Below, one piece after another: positions 24,204 to 32,314 of a DNA stretch of 64,000 bases. The DNA comes from Patescibacteria group bacterium. Lineage in GTDB: Bacteria > Patescibacteria > Paceibacteria > UBA9973 > UBA2103. The stretch is from the NCBI GenBank assembly GCA_004322365.1, contig SCTS01000005.1:71153-135152 (forward strand). The letters are read 5' to 3'. The notes beneath the pieces were generated by a model that saw only the letters and a list, made by a program, of their open reading frames with translations, did no database searches and was not told where the DNA came from. Positions within the stretch are counted from its first letter, which is position 1. Each line of letters starts with the position of its first letter. The position numbers and the translations under genes were made by a program.

Positions 24204-25607
24204 ATGTCTGACTTAGGAGAAAAGTGTGGCGTTTTTGGAGTTTATGGGAAAGGAATGGAGGCTGCGCGTCTTACCTTCTTCGGACTCTACGCCCTCCAGC
24301 ACCGAGGTCAAGAAAGTTCTGGGATTGCCACATCAAACGGAGAAACTATTTTCTGTCATAAGAAAATGGGCCTCGTCGCTCAAGCATTTGCTGAAAAAGA
24401 TATTCAACGCCTCGTGGGTCACATTGCTGTTGGACATAACCGCTACTCAACTTCAAAATCTTCACAGCTGAAACACTCCCAACCTACACACATAGAAGAT
24501 GTTGGCCTCACGCTAGTGCATAACGGCAATATTCCTTCTACTACCCTCCTTGAAAATTTTCTTGCTTCAAAAAACATTGCCTATAAAACACTTTCCGACT
24601 CTGAAATGATTGCAGAGACCATTGCAGTCCACATGCGCGAAGGGTCTACCTTAGAAGACGCCGTTCCAAAAGCATTCCCCCTTCTCACAGGGGCGTTTTC
24701 TATTCTATTAATGGATAAACATAACCTCGTTGCTATCAGAGACAATTACGGTATTCGCCCACTCTCTATAGGTACTTTAAATGGTGGGTTTGTTTTTTCA
24801 TCGGAGACATGCGCATTCCATCCCATTGGAGCCGAGGAACTTCGTGATGTACGCCCTGGAGAAATGATTATAGTAAACGAGAGTGGCATGCGTTCTGTTC
24901 AAATTGCGATGGGCATTCAAAAGCTTGATATATTCGAATTCGTGTATTTTGCACGACCAGACTCAGTGCTTCTTGGTAAGTCAGTCTATAGTGTTCGAAA
25001 AAACTTCGGTATTGAGCTTGCAAAAGAGTTTCCATTAGACGCTGATGTGATTATTCCAGTTCCAGAAACAGCAATGCCTGTTGCGATAGGCTACTCTCAA
25101 GCATTAGGGATTCCACTTGAAACAGGACTCATAAAAAATCGCTACATACACCGCACATTCATTCAACCGGAACAACACATTCGCGAGCAAGGTGTAAAAA
25201 TAAAACTCACTCCACTACCAGAGGTCATCAAAGGTAAGAAAGTTGTAATTATGGATGACTCTATAGTTCGCGGAACAACATCAAAACAAATTGTACAAAT
25301 GGTTTTTGAAGCGGGAGCGAAGGAAGTAAACTTCCTCGTCAGCTCACCTCCTGTACGATTTCCTGATTTTTACGGCATTGATACTCCAACACAAAAAGAA
25401 CTCATTGGGGCACAAAAAACACCTGAAGAAATACGAGAATACCTTGGTGCAACACGATTACACTTTCTTTCATATGACGGATTGATTCGAGCAACAGGTC
25501 TACACCCCGACATGTTTTGCACTTCATGCTTCACCGGCGAATATCCAATAGATATTAAAGAGCGCGTCACTGAAATTCATTCACTCCCGACCGCAAAACT
25601 TTTTTAA
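24204..25607 (+). CDS. purF: amidophosphoribosyltransferase
   Basis: 467 residues. PurF makes 5-phosphoribosylamine from PRPP and glutamine, the first step of purine synthesis. The glutaminase domain begins at Cys8 (KCGVFGVYG) after a short propeptide-like start, with HNRYSTSK and LVHNGNIPS. The PRTase domain has VVIMDDSIVRGTTSKQI. Of the four Fe-S cysteines of the Bacillus enzyme, only the C-terminal pair (CTSC) is present; the others are replaced (FPDFYG), so the cluster is probably absent. No other purine gene is in this window. Confidence 0.95.
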   Translation: MSDLGEKCGVFGVYGKGMEAARLTFFGLYALQHRGQESSGIATSNGETIFCHKKMGLVAQAFAEKDIQRLVGHIAVGHNRYSTSKSSQLKHSQPTHIEDVGLTLVHNGNIPSTTLLENFLASKNIAYKTLSDSEMIAETIAVHMREGSTLEDAVPKAFPLLTGAFSILLMDKHNLVAIRDNYGIRPLSIGTLNGGFVFSSETCAFHPIGAEELRDVRPGEMIIVNESGMRSVQIAMGIQKLDIFEFVYFARPDSVLLGKSVYSVRKNFGIELAKEFPLDADVIIPVPETAMPVAIGYSQALGIPLETGLIKNRYIHRTFIQPEQHIREQGVKIKLTPLPEVIKGKKVVIMDDSIVRGTTSKQIVQMVFEAGAKEVNFLVSSPPVRFPDFYGIDTPTQKELIGAQKTPEEIREYLGATRLHFLSYDGLIRATGLHPDMFCTSCFTGEYPIDIKERVTEIHSLPTAKLF

Positions 25608-25617
25608 AAAGGAATCT

Positions 25618-26526
25618 CTAAACGCTCCAGCGAGCAAATATCCCCGCGGGCAGTAACCGACTGGTGCGTGCCTCCTCAATAGTTAGTTCACCCATCTCAA
25701 CATCTCCTCCGTGCTTTTCAATAATTGATTCCAAATTGTGTGCAAACGCGAGCGATGAATAACCGGCGGCATACCCACTCACTAGCATAAATAGTGGCTT
25801 GTCTGACAAAAGCGCCCGGCAGAGTTTCATAAGCATTAGAAAGTTCTCCTCAATTTTCCACAATTCATCTTTTGGTCCATGACCAAAAGCAGGAGGGTCC
25901 ATAATAATCGCGTCGTAGGTATTCTTTCGTTTTACTTCCCTCTCAACAAATTTCATGACATCTTCCGTGACCCAGCGGATTGGTTTTTCATTCAAACCAG
26001 AAAGTTTTGCATTCGCCTTTGCCCATTCGATTGCTGTTTTTGATGCATCGACATGCGTAACTTGCGCACCAGCTTTTGCGGCAGCGAGCGTTGCCCCGCC
26101 CGTGTATGCGAAGAGGTTCAGGATCTTTATAGGTTCTAGGTTCGAGGTTCTAGGTTCCAGCTTCTCGGAGATCCATTGCCAATTGGGAACCTGCTCTGGG
26201 AAAAGACCGGTGTGCTTGAAGGAAGTAGGGCGAATCAGAAAATTCAGCCCACCAAGTTCAATGTGCCACTCTTTGGGAAAATCTTTCCCTGTGTGCCAAT
26301 CACCTCCTTTTGCTTTGCGCTCATACCACGCATCTGCGGATTTCCACTCGTCATCGGCAAGATGTTTCTCCCACAATGCCTGTGGGTCAGGGCGTGAAAG
26401 AACAATGTCCCCATATCTCTCAAGCTTTTCTTCTCGACCAGAGTCAAGAAGTTCGTAATCCTTAGAGGGCTTCGTCGTCAATATGCTGTGCAACATTCCC
26501 TCCATGCTACCGCATGAACGCACCAA
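25618..26526 (-). CDS. class I SAM-dependent rRNA methyltransferase (RlmI/COG1092-like)
   Basis: 302 residues, with alternative starts at 26505 and 26496. The N-terminus is a short RNA-binding beta region (DPQALWEKHL; HTGLFPEQVPNWQW). SAM motif I is ILNLFAYTGGATLAA, motif II VTHVDASKTAIEWAKAN, and the catalytic motif IV IIMDPPAFGHG. The family methylates C5 of cytosine in 23S rRNA. Just before motif I there is an extra stretch EPRTSNLEP encoded by four tandem heptads of the intergenic repeat family, apparently an in-frame repeat insertion. Confidence 0.9.
   Translation of the reverse strand: MVRSCGSMEGMLHSILTTKPSKDYELLDSGREEKLERYGDIVLSRPDPQALWEKHLADDEWKSADAWYERKAKGGDWHTGKDFPKEWHIELGGLNFLIRPTSFKHTGLFPEQVPNWQWISEKLEPRTSNLEPIKILNLFAYTGGATLAAAKAGAQVTHVDASKTAIEWAKANAKLSGLNEKPIRWVTEDVMKFVEREVKRKNTYDAIIMDPPAFGHGPKDELWKIEENFLMLMKLCRALLSDKPLFMLVSGYAAGYSSLAFAHNLESIIEKHGGDVEMGELTIEEARTSRLLPAGIFARWSV
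26129..26166 (-). repeat. heptad repeat inside the rlmI-like gene
   Basis: On the coding strand the units GAACCTA, GAACCTC, GAACCTA, GAACCTA follow AAGCTG. The same words build the intergenic repeats at 36651, 42817 and 47787. Confidence 0.85.
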
Positions 26527-26610
26527 TGGGTAGACATCTGGAAATAATTAAATAAAAAAACATATACATATGAGTAGGATGTTTTGCCTCCTCATACGCA
26601 CATAACATTC

Positions 26611-26650
26611 TGTATAGTTTAATTTAACGGTCGTTAACTTAAACTATACA
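26611..26650. repeat. 40-bp palindrome, family P copy 2
   Basis: Arms TGTATAGTTTAATTTAACG and its complement with one mismatch flank a GT centre. It lies between the divergent rlmI-like and ABC genes. Confidence 0.88.
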
Positions 26651-26711
26651 TGCATCTATTAGAAAAAATGAGAAAATAAAATGTGCACATGCTAAAGTAA
26701 GAAACAACAAT

Positions 26712-27470
26712 ATGAACGAACCAGCACTCAGCATAACTAACCTCACAAAAACCTACGCGAGCGGAACGGTAGCACTTCAAGGTGTTTCTCTCACTATTCC
26801 CACGGGCGACTTCTTTGCGCTTTTAGGTCCAAACGGTGCAGGTAAAACAACCATCATTGGCATAACAACTGGCCTTGTAAACAAAACGACCGGAGAGGTA
26901 AAAATCTTTGGTGACGACATCACTACAAGTCCTGAAAAAGCAAAAACCCACATCGGGCTCGTGGGACAAGAAGTAAATTTCAATCCATTTGAAAAACCGT
27001 TCGACATTATAGTCAATCAAGCTGGGTACTATGGCATTCCCCGCTCTATTGCTATTCCACGAGCTGAAAAGCTTTTGAAAGACCTCGGTCTCTATGAAAA
27101 AAGAGACCAGCGTGCCATGACGCTTTCAGGGGGAATGAAACGCCGTTTGATGATCGCGCGTGCTCTCGTGCATGAACCAAAGTTTTTGATTCTCGATGAA
27201 CCAACAGCGGGTGTTGATGTAGAACTTCGCCGTAGCATGTGGGAGTACTTAAAAGGCCTCACTGCAAAAGGGGTAACCATCCTTTTAACAACGCACTACC
27301 TTGAAGAAGCGGAGCAACTTTGCAAACATGTTGCCATCATAAACAAAGGCTCCATTGTCGCCTCAGGAACTATGACTGAAATTCTTGCCATGCATGATGA
27401 TGGCCCCAGAGACGGTGCCTACCGTGCAGGAAAACTTGAGGAAGTATTCATTAAGCTCACGCAAAATTAA
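26712..27470 (+). CDS. ABC transporter ATP-binding protein (ABC-2 exporter type)
   Basis: 252 residues. Walker A GPNGAGKTT near residue 40, Q-loop GLVGQEVNFNP, signature LSGGMKRRLMIARAL, Walker B FLILDEPTAGVD and H-loop LLTTHYLEEAE are all intact. It is of the DrrA/NodI/CcmA-like class that pairs with ABC-2 permeases. The permease gene starts 2 bp after the stop codon. It powers export of an unknown lipid, polysaccharide or drug. Upstream lies palindrome P copy 2. Confidence 0.95.
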   Translation: MNEPALSITNLTKTYASGTVALQGVSLTIPTGDFFALLGPNGAGKTTIIGITTGLVNKTTGEVKIFGDDITTSPEKAKTHIGLVGQEVNFNPFEKPFDIIVNQAGYYGIPRSIAIPRAEKLLKDLGLYEKRDQRAMTLSGGMKRRLMIARALVHEPKFLILDEPTAGVDVELRRSMWEYLKGLTAKGVTILLTTHYLEEAEQLCKHVAIINKGSIVASGTMTEILAMHDDGPRDGAYRAGKLEEVFIKLTQN

Positions 27471-27471
27471 C

Positions 27472-28248
27472 ATGCCACTCAAAAGCACTTGGATATCCTT
27501 TTACACAATACTCCGCAAAGATGTGATGCGAATCTTTCGTATATGGCCACAAACATTTCTTCCCTCTATCGTTACCTCAGTTCTCTACTTTTTAGTGTTT
27601 GGCACTATTATTGGGTCACGACTTGGAGACTTTAATGGCGTTTCATATATTCACTTTATTATTCCAGGACTTGTTCTGCTTGCGGTAGTAACAAATGCAT
27701 TCACTAATACTGCATCGACATTCTTTCAGGCAAAGTTCTTCTCACGAAATATCGATGAAATTCTCGTCTCCCCAACTCCACCATGGGTCATCATTGGTGG
27801 CTTTGTTGCAGGAGGAATGGTGCGTGGGATTTTAGTGGGACTCCTCGTTCTCACTGTGTCGGTATTCTTTGCGCTCCCTCCTCTCATGCATCCTTTTGTG
27901 ATTCTCCTCTTTCTCATTCTTTCTAGCATGATCTTTGCTTTGGCAGGATTAGTAAACGGAATCTATGCAAAAAGTTTTGATGGCATTACCATTATTCCAA
28001 CATTCGTCCTTACGCCACTCATTTACTTAGGCGGTGTTTTTTATTCAGTCGCATCATTGCCTGATGTCTTTAAAGCATTCACACTCGTCAATCCAATTTT
28101 CTATCTTGTGAACGGCTTCCGTTACGGTTTCTTAGGGTTTTCTGATGTATCTCTCTCACTTTCAATTGCAGTACTTCTTGCGCTCACCGCAGTTCTCGTT
28201 GCAATCAACTGGTATCTATTGAGAACAGGTCTTGGACTCAAACAATAA
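27472..28248 (+). CDS. ABC-2 type permease
   Basis: 258 residues from ATG 27472, 2 bp after the ATPase stop (the longer frame from 27385 overlaps the ATPase and is rejected). Six hydrophobic helices, with the ABC-2 signature region near LVNPIFYLVNGFRYGFLGF close to the C-terminus. It forms the membrane channel for the upstream ATPase. The likely relatives include DrrB and NodJ. The substrate is unknown. Confidence 0.93.
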   Translation: MPLKSTWISFYTILRKDVMRIFRIWPQTFLPSIVTSVLYFLVFGTIIGSRLGDFNGVSYIHFIIPGLVLLAVVTNAFTNTASTFFQAKFFSRNIDEILVSPTPPWVIIGGFVAGGMVRGILVGLLVLTVSVFFALPPLMHPFVILLFLILSSMIFALAGLVNGIYAKSFDGITIIPTFVLTPLIYLGGVFYSVASLPDVFKAFTLVNPIFYLVNGFRYGFLGFSDVSLSLSIAVLLALTAVLVAINWYLLRTGLGLKQ

Positions 28249-28260
28249 ATTGCATACTGT

Positions 28261-28266
28261 TACACT
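28261..28266 (+). promoter_or_regulatory. extended -10 box of the gtrA-like gene
   Basis: TGTTACACT; the hexamer ends 8 nt before ATG 28275. Confidence 0.6.
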
Positions 28267-28274
28267 AACAAGGC

Positions 28275-28679
28275 ATGCATCGAAAATCTTTGTATCGCTT
28301 CATTCGCTACATTACTGTTGGAGTTTCAACGTTCCTCTTTGATCTTGTAATCCTCTTTGCGCTCACTCACTTCTTCAATGTTCCCTACACAGTTGCGGTC
28401 GCCATAGGATTCATCATCGGCATGACGCTCAACTACGCCATCTCACGAGCATGGGTATTTCGTGGGACTGAACGACACATTCATCATGGATATGCCTATT
28501 TCTTAGGCGGAGGATTAGTAAGCCTCACTGCAATACTCACACTAGTTACCGTCTTTGTAGAGCGTCTTGGTATACCACTTCTGTTTGCCCGTGTACTCGT
28601 TTCTGGAATTGTGGGGTGTGGTAATTACCTCTTTAATCTCTATCTCAATTTCAAAGTAGCAGGAAAGCATATACACTAG
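28275..28679 (+). CDS. GtrA family membrane protein
   Basis: 134 residues with four transmembrane helices. The N-terminus RFIRYITVGVSTFLFDLVI and the central NYAISRAWVFRG match the GtrA/DPMS flippase-like family (YxxNRxWxF motif). GtrA proteins are thought to move polyprenyl-linked sugars across the membrane. It is followed 6 bp later by a DedA gene, so the pair is probably an envelope-lipid operon. The substrate is not known. Confidence 0.9.
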   Translation: MHRKSLYRFIRYITVGVSTFLFDLVILFALTHFFNVPYTVAVAIGFIIGMTLNYAISRAWVFRGTERHIHHGYAYFLGGGLVSLTAILTLVTVFVERLGIPLLFARVLVSGIVGCGNYLFNLYLNFKVAGKHIH

Positions 28680-28685
28680 ATACAC

Positions 28686-29282
28686 ATGCTCCCCGACTTA
28701 CCATCTCTTATACAAACAATTGGCTACGTCGGCATCACCGCCATAGTATTTGCAGAATCAGGACTTTTCTTTGGGTTCTTTTTACCTGGCGACAGTCTTC
28801 TCTTCACAGCAGGATTCCTAGCCTCACAAGGATTCCTCAACATTTTTATTCTTATTGCACTCACAACAACTGCAGCTATTCTCGGCGACTCGGTAGGATA
28901 TTGGTTCGGGAAAAAGGTAGGCCCTTTTATATTTTCACGACCTGATTCATTCTTGTTCAGCCATAAGCGGGTCGAAGACGCCAGCGCCTTCTTTGCTAAA
29001 CATGGCCCAAAAAGTCTCATTCTTGCACGCTTCATTCCAGCGGTGCGCACCTTCACACCAATTCTAGCAGGAGTGGGTCAAATGAATTACCACACTTTTC
29101 TTAAATACAATGTTATTGGCGGTATCCTTTGGGGCACTGGTCTACCTATTCTTGGATACTTCTTGGGTCGCCTCGTTCCCCACCCCGACCGCTACATAAT
29201 CCCTATCGTTCTTCTCATCATTGTAGTTTCAATACTTCCTGTCCTTCGAGAGGTATTTCGTAAAAAGAAAACAAATACTTGA
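28686..29282 (+). CDS. DedA family membrane protein
   Basis: 198 residues. Features: ESGLFFGFFLPGDSLLFTAGFLA near residue 25, GDSVGYWFGKKVG near 66, and ARFIPAVRTFTPILAGVGQM near 116, the standard DedA/SNARE-associated domain, with further C-terminal membrane helices. Family members are linked to polyprenyl or phospholipid flipping and envelope homeostasis. Probably cotranscribed with the GtrA-like gene. Confidence 0.94.
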   Translation: MLPDLPSLIQTIGYVGITAIVFAESGLFFGFFLPGDSLLFTAGFLASQGFLNIFILIALTTTAAILGDSVGYWFGKKVGPFIFSRPDSFLFSHKRVEDASAFFAKHGPKSLILARFIPAVRTFTPILAGVGQMNYHTFLKYNVIGGILWGTGLPILGYFLGRLVPHPDRYIIPIVLLIIVVSILPVLREVFRKKKTNT

Positions 29283-29355
29283 CTTTTGTAACCTTTTTGT
29301 TGTGATTTAGGTATTGTATATAGGTCGATGTTACAAACCAATATACAAATTTTAT

Positions 29356-29538
29356 ATGAGTAGAGAAGCAATCAAAGTAAAACTTGTTGGGATGTCATCG
29401 GAAGAAAGAGCGATGTTTGATACATTACCAGCGGGAGTTAGAAAAGATTTAATAAAAGCATATTTTGACGCACGGGATATTGGTGGAGCAGCTTTTGAAA
29501 AAGCAAAAGGAATGCTACTTGCTCATGACGGGGACTAA
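29356..29538 (+). CDS. hypothetical protein, 60 aa
   Basis: ATG 29356 (MSREAIKVKLVGMSSEERAM) is preferred over the frame start at 29314, which begins with an unlikely Cys/Tyr-rich stretch. 60 residues, helical and charged, with two predicted helices separated by LPAGVRKDL. No family recognised. It stands alone between dedA and the RRM gene. Confidence 0.55.
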   Translation: MSREAIKVKLVGMSSEERAMFDTLPAGVRKDLIKAYFDARDIGGAAFEKAKGMLLAHDGD

Positions 29539-29663
29539 GGTGACGGCAGAAAACACCCCTTTCTAGGCACATAGTTACCCACAAGGAATCCTCGTGCATT
29601 GCATTTATATGACTTTCGTGTCATCATACTAGTAAGGGTACGATTGTCTTCAACTCTCCATGG

Positions 29664-29684
29664 AAGCGCTCACGGAAGGCGCTT
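29664..29684 (+). promoter_or_regulatory. hairpin upstream of the RRM gene
   Basis: AAGCGC and GCGCTT flank a 9-nt loop in the 206-bp gap before the RRM gene. A possible -10 (CATACTAG) lies near 29626 and a second (TAGTAT) at 29726. If the first is used, the mRNA has a structured leader of about 110 nt. Confidence 0.4.
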
Positions 29685-29744
29685 AAAAGGTTAGGCTAAG
29701 CATCAAGCTCTTGCATTAATTAGGTTAGTATAGAAAAAAATATT

Positions 29745-30068
29745 GTGGCTAAGAAATTATATTTCGGTGGCTTGTCTTACGACACCACTGATGACAGTTT
29801 AAAAGCAGCGTGTGACCAATTTGGCGCCGTATCATCTGCAAAGGTGATCATGGACCGCGAAACAGGTCGCTCACGAGGTTTCGGTTTCGTCGAAATGTCT
29901 TCGGACGATGAGGCGATGGCAGTTATCTCAGGGCTTGATGGTAAAGATGTTGATGGACGCACTGTTCGCGTTTCTGAGGCTCGTCCTCAGGAAGAGGGTG
30001 GTGGCAACCGTGGCGGTGGAAACCGTGGCGGAGGTTTTGGTGGCGGAGACCGCCGAAACAGCTGGTAG
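29745..30068 (+). CDS. RRM-type RNA-binding protein with Gly/Arg tail
   Basis: 107 residues, starting with GTG. A single RRM domain has RNP2 LYFGGLSY (residues 5-12) and RNP1 RGFGFVEM (about 44-51). The tail is Gly/Arg/Asn-rich (GGGNRGGGNRGGGFGGGDRR), as in cyanobacterial Rbp and eukaryotic glycine-rich RNA-binding proteins, which are often cold-induced RNA chaperones. It is followed by a strong terminator. Cold regulation is inference. Confidence 0.93.
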   Translation: MAKKLYFGGLSYDTTDDSLKAACDQFGAVSSAKVIMDRETGRSRGFGFVEMSSDDEAMAVISGLDGKDVDGRTVRVSEARPQEEGGGNRGGGNRGGGFGGGDRRNSW

Positions 30069-30094
30069 GATTTTTGATCCTTTCCTAAAAATTA

Positions 30095-30125
30095 AAAACC
30101 CGAGCATTCCGAGCTCGGGTTTTTT
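30095..30125 (+). terminator. intrinsic terminator of the RRM gene
   Basis: Stem ACCCGAGC / GCTCGGGT with a 7-nt loop and a T run. Confidence 0.9.
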
Positions 30126-30137
30126 CTTATACTAGAG

Positions 30138-30722
30138 CTAATCACCTTCAAATTTTTCCGCACCAGGGCACCCTGGAAACCCAAGATTCTTTGCGGAATA
30201 AAATTCATTCACGAAGTATGGTACGTTCACATCGGCAACAAGGGTGCAAATATCAGCATTAGAAATACCAAGTTTCTCTATAAGGTTCTTAGTTGCACTT
30301 CTCCGTACTTCACCTATAGGCTCTTTAAGAATGACCACAATAAAAAATGTGCCTTCAGGAGAATACAAAATTTCATAAGCGGATTCAGCGGTGGTAGTGC
30401 TGACTTCTGAATTAGGAAACCACGATAGAAAAGAACTCGGTGGTGTGGTGGAGGCAACACCAATATCTTTTGTAAACTCTCGAACGAGAATAGGACCGTT
30501 ACTGCTCGCTATTTCAAGAGTATTTGGAGGTGGATTCCCTGTCCCCGCAGGTGTTGTGTTGCCACCTGCCCGAGGGTTCGTACCAAGAAGAGTGCTGACA
30601 GGCGGAGTATCGCTTGGCCGAGCAGATGGTACTTGTGCAAGAAAATACAAAGTGCCAGTAAACCCTATGAGTGCGAGAGTTGCTACTGCGAGAACTAAGG
30701 TGAGTATGTTTTGTTGATTCAT
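30138..30722 (-). CDS. membrane-anchored hypothetical protein
   Basis: 194 residues from ATG 30722 (MNQQNILTLVLAVATLALIG); the upstream extension overlaps the neighbouring gene. One N-terminal membrane helix (6-28), a Pro/Thr/Gly-rich linker (30-65) and a globular extracytoplasmic domain with two or three Cys (DICTLVADV; GFPGCPG). It follows the VirB2-like/M15 gene by 14 bp and may work with it at the cell surface. No family identified. Confidence 0.7.
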   Translation of the reverse strand: MNQQNILTLVLAVATLALIGFTGTLYFLAQVPSARPSDTPPVSTLLGTNPRAGGNTTPAGTGNPPPNTLEIASSNGPILVREFTKDIGVASTTPPSSFLSWFPNSEVSTTTAESAYEILYSPEGTFFIVVILKEPIGEVRRSATKNLIEKLGISNADICTLVADVNVPYFVNEFYSAKNLGFPGCPGAEKFEGD

Positions 30723-30736
30723 GTTTTTATAAAAAA

Positions 30737-31696
30737 TTAGAATACGCAGAGACTGTTTACCTGTATGTCCCAATGGGGCTGTGAACCAAATTCTTTGGCG
30801 TACACATTGCCACATCGGTCGTTATAGAGTACCGCCCTTTGCCCTCCCCACGGAATAGCGACACCTCTAGGTGTCCTAGGGTCATACTGAAAATTTTGCT
30901 CAATGTAATTATTGAGAGCAGGGTTGTTGTTGCTACGAACATCCACTTTAAAACCTGTTGCGTGAGCACCACCAGCGCGCACAGCTGAAGTCACGGTAAA
31001 TTGACACCCACATCCCTGATGAAGCTCAATCAATTGATCAACGGTCCGCACTCGTATACCTGCAAGTGATGCACCTCGACTCTGTGGTGCGAAGCATGGA
31101 ACGGCACCTCCACACACACCAGCTCGTTCGAGTTGTCGAATCGCTTGGTCGTGAGTGTATACACCCCCTACTGATGCCGTTGGAGAAGGCTGTCCCGCTC
31201 CTCCTCGCGTACCACCTGTGACTTGAGGACGAGGGGCAGGTGCACCTGGTGCATCTGGGAATGCACCAGAAACAGGAGCAGAAATACAATCAATGTGAGT
31301 CCAGATGGTAATATTTTTCCCCGTTAACACCGAAAAAGTAATATTCACCAGAAGCCATGCGGTAAGCACAATACATAAGCCAACGAATACATTAATGAAC
31401 ACCCCGTGTGCTTTCTTTACTTGGTCTGGTTTGCTTGCTGCGGTTACATACAGGATGCCTGCATAGGCAAACATGAGTGTGGCAACAATGACAGAGAAGG
31501 CAACAGCGAAGTTAATGACATTGTTTGCAAGTTCAGAAATATCGCACGCCTTGCACTCTGCCCCCTCACACTGAGGAACTAATCCCCCACCACTCCCACT
31601 TAAGAGTGCTGAAGGGTCTTGTTGAACTGCAGCAAATGCCACGAGTGGCATGAAAAACAATATCGGAAGAAGGAGTATTAATATCTTTTTCATCAC
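30737..31696 (-). CDS. VirB2/TrbC-like pilin region fused to M15-type peptidase domain
   Basis: 319 residues. Signal peptide (KILILLLPILFFMPLVAFA), then two hydrophobic helices (about 58-82 and 98-122) arranged like TrbC/VirB2 pilins, then a Pro/Gly linker, then a C-terminal domain (about 175-319). That domain has AHATGFKVDV and QPHWDIQV, the His-x6-Asp and His metal-ligand pattern of M15 D,D-peptidases such as VanY. The start codon is GTG at 31696, with TATACT ending 6 nt upstream; an ATG lies at the next codon. It could be a wall-degrading, surface-tethered factor. Fusion is seen; activity is inferred. Confidence 0.85.
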   Translation of the reverse strand: MMKKILILLLPILFFMPLVAFAAVQQDPSALLSGSGGGLVPQCEGAECKACDISELANNVINFAVAFSVIVATLMFAYAGILYVTAASKPDQVKKAHGVFINVFVGLCIVLTAWLLVNITFSVLTGKNITIWTHIDCISAPVSGAFPDAPGAPAPRPQVTGGTRGGAGQPSPTASVGGVYTHDQAIRQLERAGVCGGAVPCFAPQSRGASLAGIRVRTVDQLIELHQGCGCQFTVTSAVRAGGAHATGFKVDVRSNNNPALNNYIEQNFQYDPRTPRGVAIPWGGQRAVLYNDRCGNVYAKEFGSQPHWDIQVNSLCVF

Positions 31697-31702
31697 ACAA
31701 TG

Positions 31703-31708
31703 AGTATA
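31703..31708 (-). promoter_or_regulatory. -10 box TATACT of the VirB2-like/M15 gene
   Basis: Ends 6 nt before GTG 31696. Confidence 0.6.
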
Positions 31709-31869
31709 CCCTTGAAAAGCAACTATGAATCTCTACATATGGCTCTGTGTGATACTTTTTAACCATTCCACACACCTCGAAGAACCGCATATTGACTTTC
31801 CTCATAGGAAGCACATGATTTAGAGAGATAGCGCATGATTATTGGTTTTCTAAACAGAAACTGAAACAT

Positions 31870-32295
31870 ATGGATCGAGATCCAAAGATATCTTTTACAC
31901 GAAAAGCGAAAGGATTGGGTCTTGCGTTTTTAGGAGCTCTTTCGATTGGCTTTGCAGATAATGCGGGTGCGCAGAGTGCACCACGAAGATCTTGGGAATA
32001 TGGAGACATGAGTCCTGCAAATGCAGAATACTGCCGAAGAGCCGCAGAAACGGAAACTAGAGTGGCAAGAGAAGGTAGACATCCCAATATGGGTAACTTG
32101 TGTAGTTTTTATGATTTACCTGCGGATTTACGCTCAAGAGATGAGGCACTCTATGCTAGAGAAGCTGCAGCAGAGAGCCCGGCAGATAGAGCGCGCAGAC
32201 AAGCTCAAGATGCGAAACTGCAGAAAGAGGAAGACGAACTTTTTAGGTACTGTGAAAGCGTAAACTTCGTAGGCGAGAGGTGCCGTGGTTTATAA
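31870..32295 (+). CDS. secreted hypothetical protein with four cysteines
   Basis: 141 residues. A basic N-terminus then hydrophobic stretch (GLGLAFLGALSIGFADNAGA) looks like a cleavable signal peptide ending near AGAQ. The mature part is polar, Arg/Glu/Ala-rich and helical, with four Cys (EYCRRA, NLCSFYD, RYCESV, ERCRGL) that could form two disulfides outside the membrane. A DsbA-like protein is encoded elsewhere in the window. No family recognised. Confidence 0.65.
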   Translation: MDRDPKISFTRKAKGLGLAFLGALSIGFADNAGAQSAPRRSWEYGDMSPANAEYCRRAAETETRVAREGRHPNMGNLCSFYDLPADLRSRDEALYAREAAAESPADRARRQAQDAKLQKEEDELFRYCESVNFVGERCRGL

Positions 32296-32314
32296 AACTT
32301 TCATTAGTTGCTGT

